Assembly: GCA_028710415.1 (NCBI GenBank)
Contig: JAQTUE010000035.1
Location: 1-49,710 of the forward strand
DNA: 49,710 nucleotides
Direction: 5' to 3'
Source of the DNA: Paludibacter sp.
Lineage (GTDB): Bacteria; Bacteroidota; Bacteroidia; Bacteroidales; Paludibacteraceae
The translations under genes were made by a program, and so were the position numbers. Numbering within the stretch: position 1 is the first letter of the stretch; every line of letters begins with the position of its first letter. Under the pieces are notes generated by a model. That model was given only the letters and a program-made list of their open reading frames with translations. It was not told the DNA's origin and did no database searches. Positions 42,603 through 49,710 of this stretch are shown in pieces.

Positions 42603-43052
42603 ATGAATATCCACTATAAAAAATTAGGTTCCGGGGATCTCGACCAGCTAAAGGCCCTCCTGAAAATCTATGCCGATGTATTCAACCTGGACGAATTCAT
42701 TATGCCCGATTCCTCCTACCTCAACCAATTACTCGATTCCGGGAATATTTTGTTTTATGTTGCTATTTACGAACAGCATATCGTAGGTGGCCTGACAGCT
42801 CATATCCTTCCTTCCACTTACAACCCTTCCTCCGAAGCCTACATCTACGACCTGGCGGTTTATGGTCAGTATCAACGTTCGGGCATTGGCCGCCAGCTGA
42901 TCAACTCCCTGAACCGGTATTGCAAATCGGTAGGCATCAAGGAAGTCTTCGTCCAGGCCGATTCGGAGGACCAACATGCCATCGAGTTTTATCGCTCTAC
43001 CGGTGGCAAGCCTGAGCAAGTTGTACATTTCACCTACGACTTAAGCCACTAA
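42603..43052 (+). CDS. GNAT acetyltransferase, AAC(3)-I-like
   Basis: The 149-residue GNAT enzyme has 'EAYIYDLAVYGQYQRSGIGRQLINSL', containing the acetyl-CoA loop Q-x-S-G-I-G, and 'VFVQADSEDQHAIEFYRSTGG'. Together with the C-terminal 'VVHFTYDL' these recall the aminoglycoside 3-N-acetyltransferase I family ('IYDLAV...VQAD...FYxxxG'). Many chromosomal relatives do not act on drugs, so resistance is not implied. The frame opens at a TTG (42597), but the ATG at 42603 lies 8 bp after a GGGAGG sequence, one of the few clear ribosome-binding sites in the window. Confidence 0.82.
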   Translation: MNIHYKKLGSGDLDQLKALLKIYADVFNLDEFIMPDSSYLNQLLDSGNILFYVAIYEQHIVGGLTAHILPSTYNPSSEAYIYDLAVYGQYQRSGIGRQLINSLNRYCKSVGIKEVFVQADSEDQHAIEFYRSTGGKPEQVVHFTYDLSH

Positions 43053-43267
43053 CTCTGAATTTTATCCGCACAATTCCAGTAAGACGTATTCCTACTTTTT
43101 GATAAAAAAGATTTATAATAGTCTGTGAAATTAAAAGCAAGTTTTTGCGTTATTTATTACACCACTCCCAAGCTCGAATTTATTGCAATCTCTCCTTTTG
43201 GGGCTTGATTTTTCACTGTCCATTTTTTTGCTCAACTTCTTTATCACATCACCAGGATGTTTTCGTT

Positions 43268-43311
43268 GTATCTTAGATGTATCTTAGATGTATCTTAGAT
43301 ATAACTTAGAT
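43268..43311 (+). repeat. GTATCTTAGAT 11-bp tandem repeat
   Basis: Three exact units GTATCTTAGAT and a fourth, ATAACTTAGAT, lie head to tail, followed by a partial GTATCATAT. The 11-bp period, close to a helical turn, would place sites on one DNA face. Confidence 0.85.
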
Positions 43312-43641
43312 GTATCATATCATTAAAAGGTTATTATATCTAAATTATATCCCAGTTAAAAACAAGTTACATTTAAAAAAATACGAAAACAGGATGAAAA
43401 CAGGATATTAATTTGAACTGTACATAGTTAAAATTCAACACTTTTCAGAATTTAGAACAACGTTGAATGAGGCATTTATCAAATTTTATTTTCAGGGGAA
43501 TTTCAAAAAACTTCGTTAAAAAAAACAGTTCGAGGGCGATGGGATTTATATCAATGCATTTTTGTGGTAAGTAATTGAAAATTTGGGGTCGACTGGATTG
43601 AAAATAATTAATTTAAACATCAGTTATCTAAATTAATCGAT

Positions 43642-43649
43642 TATCTTTG
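43642..43649 (+). promoter_or_regulatory. -7 promoter box for the KAP NTPase gene
   Basis: TATCTTTG matches TAnnTTTG exactly, about 285 bp upstream of the ATG at 43934. The leader is unusually long. Confidence 0.55.
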
Positions 43650-43933
43650 TTAGGATTTAAACATTGTGAAAAACTTGATATAGAGGAAAAATGTCGATTT
43701 ATTAAATGTTTAACATATTATAAGTTTAAATTAAGTCTGATCTTTAGATTGATAGAGAATAAAAAAAATTATGAAATTAAATTAAAGATACTTCTAAACA
43801 TTACAAGTTTTTAGTTTAACTTAAATATCCATTGAAATTTTCACTTTTCAAGTTCTTGGAAGTATTAAAAAAAAATGGATTTAAGACAATAAAAAAATAA
43901 TGTAAAATCTATTATCAGTAAAACACTCAATTT

Positions 43934-46900
43934 ATGACTATTCCAAAAGAGAAACAGGTAAAGTACAAGTTATTTAATAAAAGTTTTTATAAAAAGACTT
44001 TAAAGCATTTGGATTTTAATCAAATTATTTCATTCTACAAAAAATACTTTTTCTATGTATTTCTATTAGTTTGTTTTATTTTTTCATGGTTTATATTTAC
44101 TAGTTTCTGGACAGATCTTATTGATTTAATATTAGTTGATACTGTTGTCAGTAAATTTGATTCAAATATTACTATTTGGATTTGGTCATATTATTCTATT
44201 CTAACAATATTGACAATTTACTATATTATTGTTTTTTCAATTGAGCGTAAATCTTCAAAAGTCAGAAAAACTTTAGTATTGTTTGTTACTTTAATATGGA
44301 TTATTTGTTTTAATAGTGGTTATTGGTATTTTGAATCATATTATTCTCATGTTCTAATTCTATTACCATTTATTTTTGAATTGTTTGTCAGTGGAAATTA
44401 TTTAAATAGAAGACTAAAGAATATCAGTAATAATGATGATTATAATGGTTTAGAATTTGAAATGCCAATTTCTGGAAGTTGTAATGTTAATGAAGATACA
44501 TATAAAAGATCAGAATATATAAAATCAACAGCAGATCAACTCAAATTAACATTTAACAACAAGATAGCTTTTGCTATTGGAATATCAGGAAAATGGGGTA
44601 GCGGTAAAACAAGTTTTACGAATATTTTAACTGATGAAATGAAACATGATGTTGATATTATATTTGAATTTAAACCATGGTTTTCAAAAACTCCAAATGA
44701 TATAATTGAAGATTTTTTTACTGAATATCGTATAAAAATTTCTAAATATATACCCGATTTGAGTCAAAATTTAAGATTATATACAAATGCACTTACAAGC
44801 GTTGAAGTTGTTCAACCTTTCTTTAGATTTTCGTTAAAAAACATTTTACCTACAATAAACAGTAGTGTTTTGTATGAAAATATAAAAGACATTTTATGTA
44901 AAACAGAACTTAAAGTTTTAATAATCATAGACGATTTAGACAGATTAAATAGATTTGAAATTTTGGAGGTACTCCGTTTAATAAGAAATACAGCAAATTT
45001 TCCTTATACACAATTCATTGTAACCTATGACAAAGACTATGTTGTGAAAACAATGCAATTAGATAATTCCACAAAAGCAGATGAGTATTTAGCTAAAATA
45101 TTTAATATGGAAATTACTTTACAAAGCTTTGAAGGAAGAATACTTTGTGATGAACTTAAAAAAAGATTAAACTCTATTATTAAAGAACTTAAATTACAAA
45201 TAGATGACAAATCTTTGAACGATATTATTTATATCAAAACTACTAATGAAATTAATGAATTTGTCTTACTAATTCCTAAATTATTACAATCCAAAAGAGA
45301 TGTTATTCGTTTTTCAAACTCATTTAAGCTAAATTTATTACCTTTTAGTAGATTAAATAAAATAAATGAAATTGATATAATAGACTTCTTTTTTTTAGAA
45401 CTCATTCGATATAAATTTACTAATTTATACGATATATTGAGAGATAATCCTATGCTTGTTTTATATATTAACAATAATGAAAAGAAATATCAACTTAATA
45501 TAAGTAATGAAGGTTTAATGGAACCACAACCCAGTAAAATAATATTGGAATTACCAAAGTTATTTAACAATCAAAATGATATACTACTCTCTGGTTTTAT
45601 TTTGGATCAGTTATTTTCCATTCAAAAAGGAAATAACAATAAATCAATAAATATTATTGGTCATTATATAACTTATTTTGCTTACAGGTTAGATACTAAA
45701 AATCTATCCTCTGATGAATTTGTAAATCTATTACTTGACAGTAACGCCAATAGTTTATTACAAATTGAAAAATGGTTCGAAGAAAAACATGAAGGACAAA
45801 TTGAAGATAAATTAATTGAATGTTTTTTAGAGACATTTCCTAAATCGAAAAATATTTCTTCAAATATCAATTATACTTTATTATATAATTTTGTAACAGT
45901 AATTTATAATGGAACTAAGAAGAATAAATATTTGAATGGAGAAATTTATAATGCAGTTATAAATCATTTTGATCAGATAGATAAATTACAAATTTACATT
46001 TCAAAAATCGAAGCTGAACAACTGATAGCTTTTATTAAATTTTGGTTGTACTTTTCTAATGTTTTTAATACGAATCAAAACGAGAAAATAATAAATAGAA
46101 ACTTTCTTAGAACTATACTTTTAAATATAAATTTATCAAATGATATAGTTGAATTATTTTCTAATGAAAACGAACCAACAGCTTTATGTGAAAGTATTTA
46201 TGATTTCATTTATGAATATGTATCTAGCTTACAGCCTCAAAATATAAAAATTTCATTTGAAATATCTGATTTAGTTCAAATTCAATTAAATCAATTTACA
46301 AATAATATCAAAAATGGTATTATATATAAAAATACTTTGGATTTATATGATTTTACAAAATCTGCTTCATTTTTATTGAAAAATAATGAGTTTAAAACTG
46401 AAATAATAGAAAAAATGAAAAATATTATTGTTTTGGATCCAATTAATTTTATGGAACACAACTTTGATTTTCAATCAAATATTATTGGCTTTAGGATTCA
46501 ATTATCAAATATTTATGAGACAGATACAAGGTATTTAGAATTTGAAAAGCTAATTTACAATCCAATTTACGATAAAGAAAAGAAAACATCTAGAGTTAGG
46601 AATTTTTGGAAATTATATAAATATAACAATTATAACTCTATTGAGATTAATTCAAATGAGGAAGATTTAATGATAGCTTTTAAAAACCATTTTACCACCG
46701 AAGTAAAAGAACTTGATTCTTTAAATGAAATTGAACAAAAAATAGGAAAGATTGAAATTAAGTTAAAGAAAAATGAACGTGAAAAAAATTCTCGCATTTC
46801 ATCTCCAAAAATAATTTCTAATCTATATTATGAAGATATTAAAACAGAAATTGATAAAGAACATTTAAAATTAGAGCAAATTGGATTAAAGATACATAAG

Positions 46901-46969
46901 AAACATATTCTATCAAAACATTTAATGAAAATGTCGGATAGAATTAACACTTTAATATCAACAAGTTAA
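43934..46969 (+). CDS. Membrane-anchored KAP-family P-loop NTPase
   Basis: The 1011-residue protein has four hydrophobic helices near the N-terminus (about 38-60, 80-104, 112-130, 134-152), followed by a KAP-type NTPase domain. Walker A is GKWGSGKTS at 219-227 (Lys225). 'EFKPWFSKTPNDIIEDFFTEY' follows. Walker B is IIIDDLDR at 330-337, and 'EVLRLIRNTANFPYTQFIVTYDKDYV' is the family's sensor region. The C-terminal ~550 residues are helical, lack a recognisable domain and end in a Lys/Glu-rich coiled coil. KAP NTPases include plasmid F PifA, which excludes phage T7, so a defence role is possible. Codon use is extremely AT-rich compared with neighbours, suggesting acquisition by transfer. No partner gene is adjacent. 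Confidence 0.85.
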   Translation: MTIPKEKQVKYKLFNKSFYKKTLKHLDFNQIISFYKKYFFYVFLLVCFIFSWFIFTSFWTDLIDLILVDTVVSKFDSNITIWIWSYYSILTILTIYYIIVFSIERKSSKVRKTLVLFVTLIWIICFNSGYWYFESYYSHVLILLPFIFELFVSGNYLNRRLKNISNNDDYNGLEFEMPISGSCNVNEDTYKRSEYIKSTADQLKLTFNNKIAFAIGISGKWGSGKTSFTNILTDEMKHDVDIIFEFKPWFSKTPNDIIEDFFTEYRIKISKYIPDLSQNLRLYTNALTSVEVVQPFFRFSLKNILPTINSSVLYENIKDILCKTELKVLIIIDDLDRLNRFEILEVLRLIRNTANFPYTQFIVTYDKDYVVKTMQLDNSTKADEYLAKIFNMEITLQSFEGRILCDELKKRLNSIIKELKLQIDDKSLNDIIYIKTTNEINEFVLLIPKLLQSKRDVIRFSNSFKLNLLPFSRLNKINEIDIIDFFFLELIRYKFTNLYDILRDNPMLVLYINNNEKKYQLNISNEGLMEPQPSKIILELPKLFNNQNDILLSGFILDQLFSIQKGNNNKSINIIGHYITYFAYRLDTKNLSSDEFVNLLLDSNANSLLQIEKWFEEKHEGQIEDKLIECFLETFPKSKNISSNINYTLLYNFVTVIYNGTKKNKYLNGEIYNAVINHFDQIDKLQIYISKIEAEQLIAFIKFWLYFSNVFNTNQNEKIINRNFLRTILLNINLSNDIVELFSNENEPTALCESIYDFIYEYVSSLQPQNIKISFEISDLVQIQLNQFTNNIKNGIIYKNTLDLYDFTKSASFLLKNNEFKTEIIEKMKNIIVLDPINFMEHNFDFQSNIIGFRIQLSNIYETDTRYLEFEKLIYNPIYDKEKKTSRVRNFWKLYKYNNYNSIEINSNEEDLMIAFKNHFTTEVKELDSLNEIEQKIGKIEIKLKKNEREKNSRISSPKIISNLYYEDIKTEIDKEHLKLEQIGLKIHKKHILSKHLMKMSDRINTLISTS

Positions 46970-47173
46970 TTGCTTTTGTCAAATTAAAACAACCTTGATT
47001 ATTCTAGTTTACAACGAAAATCAATACCAGTTGTCATGAATAATATATTGTATATTCGGTTGTAAGAAATAAGTATTTAAATTGTTAACTAATTAAAAGA
47101 ATTATTATAAATACTTGGAATCATTTACGAAACAATGCACATAACGATTATTAAATCTATAAATTCATAATAA

Positions 47174-47638
47174 ATGAACGCAACACATATCAAACCCGGG
47201 GCACATTCATTGAACCCCGATATCACTGTAAAAGGATGCAGTGAGGCCATTGAGTTTTACAAAAAAGTATTCGGGGCAACGGAGCATGGCAGAATCGTGT
47301 TGCCGGATGGAAAAATCGCACATGCAGAAATTGAAATTGAAGGTTCGCTCCTGATGATGGCAGAGGAAAACATACCCATGACCAATAAGAGCCCGGCAAC
47401 CCTTGGCGGGACTTCTGTAACCCTGGCTTTATATGTTGCGGATGTAGATGCTGTTTTTAAAAAGGCTATTGAGGAGGGAGCAACCCAGGTTATTCCGGTG
47501 CATGATGAATTTTATGGCGACCGGGTGGGACATGTGATGGATCCGTTTGGATATACCTGGATGATTGTAACCCACCAGAAAGATATGAGCTTTGAAGAAA
47601 TGCAAAGGCTTGCTGATAAAATGTTTGCAGGACAATAA
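47174..47638 (+). CDS. VOC-superfamily (glyoxalase/PhnB-like) protein
   Basis: The 154-residue protein has two beta-alpha-beta-beta-beta modules of the vicinal-oxygen-chelate fold. 'LNPDITVKGCSEAIEFYKKVFGA' opens the first. The second contains 'VTLALYVADVDAVFKKAIEEGA' and 'GDRVGHVMDPFGYTWMIVTHQKD'. This pattern fits the PhnB-like/YCII-like subgroup. His and Glu residues at metal positions are present ('AHAEIEIEG'), but substrate and activity are unknown. Base composition returns to that of the main chromosome here. Confidence 0.85.
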   Translation: MNATHIKPGAHSLNPDITVKGCSEAIEFYKKVFGATEHGRIVLPDGKIAHAEIEIEGSLLMMAEENIPMTNKSPATLGGTSVTLALYVADVDAVFKKAIEEGATQVIPVHDEFYGDRVGHVMDPFGYTWMIVTHQKDMSFEEMQRLADKMFAGQ

Positions 47639-47766
47639 TTTAGATAACGCCGAGAGAAGAAAATCTACATAAAATGCATATTTTTAACCACACAATGCAA
47701 TTAAATACACCAGGATTCGTTATAGTTAATTATTAACTATAACACTAACACTTAATTGAAACTGAG

Positions 47767-48312
47767 ATGAAAACAAAAATGTTTCTGGCTATTGTTTCTC
47801 TGGTGGTACTAAGCAGTTGTACGAAGACCACAAAACCAAATTATTTGTATTTAAACGCGGAACAACTGAAGCCTCTTGGCATTGAGTTGAATGACAAGGG
47901 AGTCTTTTACAAAAATGAGAATCCAAACTGGAAACAGGACAAGGAAAAGAATTCATGCATGGTTTTCTATTGCACGGCGAACGATTATGTATCCTCAAAA
48001 CATTTCAACACAACCGACACTTTAAAGGCTGTGACCCCTATTGACAGCATAATTGTCCGGAAAGATCTTACAAAAAATGATTTTTATCCCATTTTGATCG
48101 GGGATACAAAAGGACATCAAAGCATCGACCGGGAAACCCTACCCGAAGGTATGAAATTACTACCGGTAGCTATTTGCATGGCCGAAACGAACATCCCTAC
48201 CAGAAAAGACACCATCGTGGTGTGGTTAAAACCAACCGAATCATTGAAAAGGGCATTGCCATCCACCATAAACATGGACGATTACCTGACAACCAGGCCG
48301 GCAAAGATATAA
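47767..48312 (+). CDS. Lipoprotein of unknown function
   Basis: The 181-residue protein starts with a lipoprotein signal peptide: MKTKMFLAIVSLVVLSSC, with the lipobox LSSC and Cys18 as the acylation site. It should therefore be membrane-anchored outside the cytoplasm. The rest ('YLYLNAEQLKPLGIELNDKGVFYKN' ... 'GMKLLPVAICMAETNIP' ... 'DTIVVWLKPTESLKRALP') is a mixed alpha/beta body with no motif I recognise. It could belong to a signalling or surface system, but the neighbours give no hint. Copy 2 of the MITE-like element follows 46 bp downstream. Confidence 0.78.
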   Translation: MKTKMFLAIVSLVVLSSCTKTTKPNYLYLNAEQLKPLGIELNDKGVFYKNENPNWKQDKEKNSCMVFYCTANDYVSSKHFNTTDTLKAVTPIDSIIVRKDLTKNDFYPILIGDTKGHQSIDRETLPEGMKLLPVAICMAETNIPTRKDTIVVWLKPTESLKRALPSTINMDDYLTTRPAKI

Positions 48313-48358
48313 CCTGACAGAACAAGGATTTACAGGATTTCCATATAAATTAGTTGAA

Positions 48359-48670
48359 CTAAGTAATGGCCAAGATATATTGTCCCATTTTAAATTGATA
48401 TTTTGATCAAAAGTACTTGAAATATAGATCACATAGTTACACATAGACACATAGTTGCACATAGTTTAAATCCCTTTGAACAAGAACACACTTGTTTTAG
48501 ATTTCGAATACATAGAACACATAGTCAATTACTTCCGTATTCGAAACAAAAAACTTTATGTATTGAAACTATGTATTCTATGTCTACTAATTAACAAGCT
48601 ATGTGGATCTATGTGACTATATAAAACTATGTGATTAAAAATAAGACATTAAATTATTCCACGTACTTAA
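48359..48670. mobile_element. MITE-like element, copy 2
   Basis: This ~312-bp element is related to 42190-42512. The right end, read inverted, is TTAAGTACGTGGAATAATTT then AATGTC; the left end is CTAAGTAATGGCCAAGATAT then ATTGTCCCATT. CACATAG motifs cluster on the left (about 48430-48463) and CTATGTG motifs on the right (about 48600-48633). A second inner inverted pair (ATTTCGAATACATAGAACAC with GTATTCGAAAC) lies in the middle. No gene is inside. Confidence 0.75.
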
Positions 48671-48685
48671 ATCAGATAAAAACAT

Positions 48686-48729
48686 AAAAAGCGCATTTAC
48701 GATTTAAACAGCGTGTATGCGCTTTTTTT
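48686..48729. terminator. Hairpin terminator
   Basis: AAAAAGCGCAT-T-TAC pairs with GTG-T-ATGCGCTTTTTTT around a ~11-base loop, just outside the MITE-like element. It probably serves the lipoprotein gene. Confidence 0.8.
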
Positions 48730-48809
48730 ACACTTAAGAAAAATGAAATCAGATATTTATACATTCTAAAAAGTAATTGAAAAGTTTAAACTTAAAGAAA
48801 AACAGAAAA

Positions 48810-49710
48810 ATGAAAACTAAAATCTTCAAAGCTTTTTTGTACGTTATTGGCGGATTGTTTGGAATTATGTTGTGTCTTGCGGCTATACTCTGGATCAAAA
48901 GCCCCGGAACGGCTGATCCGATAAAAGATTCAAACGGGAAAACAATACCAGGGAGCATTTCAGTGATCGAGAAGATTAAACTTGGTGGATTGGAACAGAC
49001 TGTCATAATACGTGGTGCCGATGCAACGAAACCGGTCATGCTGTTCCTGCACGGTGGTCCGGGAAGCCCGGAATTTACCTTTATGAAGAACACCAATACG
49101 GATATTGAAAAGGATTTTGTGATGGTGTATTGGGAACAACGCGGAGCCGGAAAATCCTATTCCAAGCAGGTTCCGGTTGCAAGTATGAACCTGGCTCAGT
49201 TCATTTCCGACACCCGGGAACTGAGCATCTACCTGGCAAACCGTTTTAAAAAGAATAAAATTTACCTCATGGGCCATTCCTGGGGTTCGTTACTGGGTAT
49301 CTTAACTGCGCATCAATACCCGGAACTTTACTATGCGTATTTTGGCATCGGGCAGGTTTGTTCGCAATACCAGGGGGAAAAGTTATCCTTTGAATGGGTA
49401 AAGGAACAGGCAAAAAAACAAAATGATACGAAAGTAATTGAGGCTCTCTCAAAAATGACATTTCCGGATTCACTGGCTAGAAGTAGTACCTGGGGAGACT
49501 TTTTAATGAAAGAAAGAAATTACGTTTCGCAGTTTGGAGGAGGTGTCACCCATAAAATGACCAGCATGTTGCCAATCGTGGGAATGGTACTCAATGCCCA
49601 TGAATACACGTTCAGTGATAAAATGAATTATATGCCAGCCAGCATGTTTTCGCTGAACCACCTGTGGCCTGAAGTAATGCAGAAAAACCTGTTCCGGGAG
49701 ATTGACAGCA
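48810..49710 (+). CDS. Alpha/beta hydrolase, proline-iminopeptidase-like (truncated by window end)
   Basis: The frame is open from the ATG at 48810 to the window edge (300 codons). An N-terminal membrane helix or signal anchor ('FLYVIGGLFGIMLCLAAILW') precedes an alpha/beta hydrolase domain. The oxyanion motif is 'MLFLHGGPGSPE' near residue 75. 'VMVYWEQRGAGKSYS' follows, then the nucleophile elbow GHSWGS near residue 155. HGGPG with WEQRGAG is typical of the proline iminopeptidase-related S33 group. The Asp and His of the triad would lie beyond or near the window end. The ATG starts after a purine-rich stretch (AAAGAAAAACAGAAAA). Confidence 0.85.
   Translation, partial: MKTKIFKAFLYVIGGLFGIMLCLAAILWIKSPGTADPIKDSNGKTIPGSISVIEKIKLGGLEQTVIIRGADATKPVMLFLHGGPGSPEFTFMKNTNTDIEKDFVMVYWEQRGAGKSYSKQVPVASMNLAQFISDTRELSIYLANRFKKNKIYLMGHSWGSLLGILTAHQYPELYYAYFGIGQVCSQYQGEKLSFEWVKEQAKKQNDTKVIEALSKMTFPDSLARSSTWGDFLMKERNYVSQFGGGVTHKMTSMLPIVGMVLNAHEYTFSDKMNYMPASMFSLNHLWPEVMQKNLFREIDS

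Larger units (their letters stand above)
43053..43933. other. Gene-free AT-rich region upstream of the KAP NTPase
   Basis: About 880 bases show no coding frame. Composition becomes steadily more AT-rich toward the KAP gene. It contains an 11-bp tandem repeat (43268-43311) and a promoter box (43642), which leaves a ~280-base leader. A GGGGTCGACTGG string at 43585 recalls the tmRNA 5' end but lacks the rest of that RNA. Confidence 0.6.

Noticed and set aside
43584..43600. GGGGTCGACTGGATTG string resembling a tmRNA 5' end
   Set aside because: No tag-peptide frame, no matching 3' acceptor half and no tRNA-like T arm were found in the following 350 bases.

Overview
The window reads as a chromosomal segment from a member of the Bacteroidota, probably Bacteroidales. 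Several signs agree. Promoter boxes of the form TAnnTTTG precede many transcription units, and most starts lack a Shine-Dalgarno sequence. Typical Bacteroidota genes are present: a DUF4783 gene next to nadC, a prfA-pyrF pair, PurL as one ~1240-residue chain, a periplasmic DPP-IV peptidase, a GH43 glycosidase, hexameric GdhA and a stand-alone RRM protein. Species cannot be assigned from this sequence alone.

Layout. 1-1.3 kb: the 5' end of an IS630-type transposase and an orphan HicB-like antitoxin. 1.3-4.1 kb: an FAD-dependent dehydrogenase and an S4-type pseudouridine synthase. 4.2-8.8 kb (minus): a sugar unit (FucP-like MFS carrier and ROK sugar kinase, with a perfect 32-bp dyad at the promoter) and a DPP-IV peptidase. 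9-15.6 kb: a patatin-like lipase, a very large NtrY-like sensor kinase, RlmH, DUF4783 and NadC. 16.7-24.6 kb (plus): purL, two tandem paralogous exported proteins of unknown function, prfA and pyrF. 24.6-29.8 kb (minus): a YoeB/YefM toxin-antitoxin pair between two near-identical terminators, GH43, a short RluA-type synthase, RlmB, uracil permease and a small helical protein. 30-38.9 kb: an EamA transporter, GdhA, tRNA-Ser(CGA), an RRM protein, a POT peptide transporter and a PEP-synthase-like protein fused to receiver-like domains. 38.9-40.5 kb: no gene, but a cluster of palindromic repeats. 40.5-49.7 kb: accessory genes (S41 peptidase, DUF1801, AAC(3)-I-like GNAT, a very AT-rich membrane KAP-type P-loop NTPase, VOC protein, lipoprotein, truncated alpha/beta hydrolase), with two copies of a MITE-like element.

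The strongest non-genic signal is a set of short degenerate tandem repeats, mostly exact 7-bp periods plus an 8/9-bp TTGATTGG family, placed at gene boundaries. The repeat sequence differs from site to site. Nearly everywhere its polarity follows the upstream gene, flipping in the middle of convergent intergenic regions, and in four genes the repeat itself encodes the last residues and the stop codon. The best candidate for a novel protein function is the KAP NTPase at 43.9-47.0 kb, which looks horizontally acquired. Two families of palindromic or terminal-inverted-repeat elements (39.1-40.2 kb; 42.2 and 48.4 kb) look like non-autonomous mobile elements.
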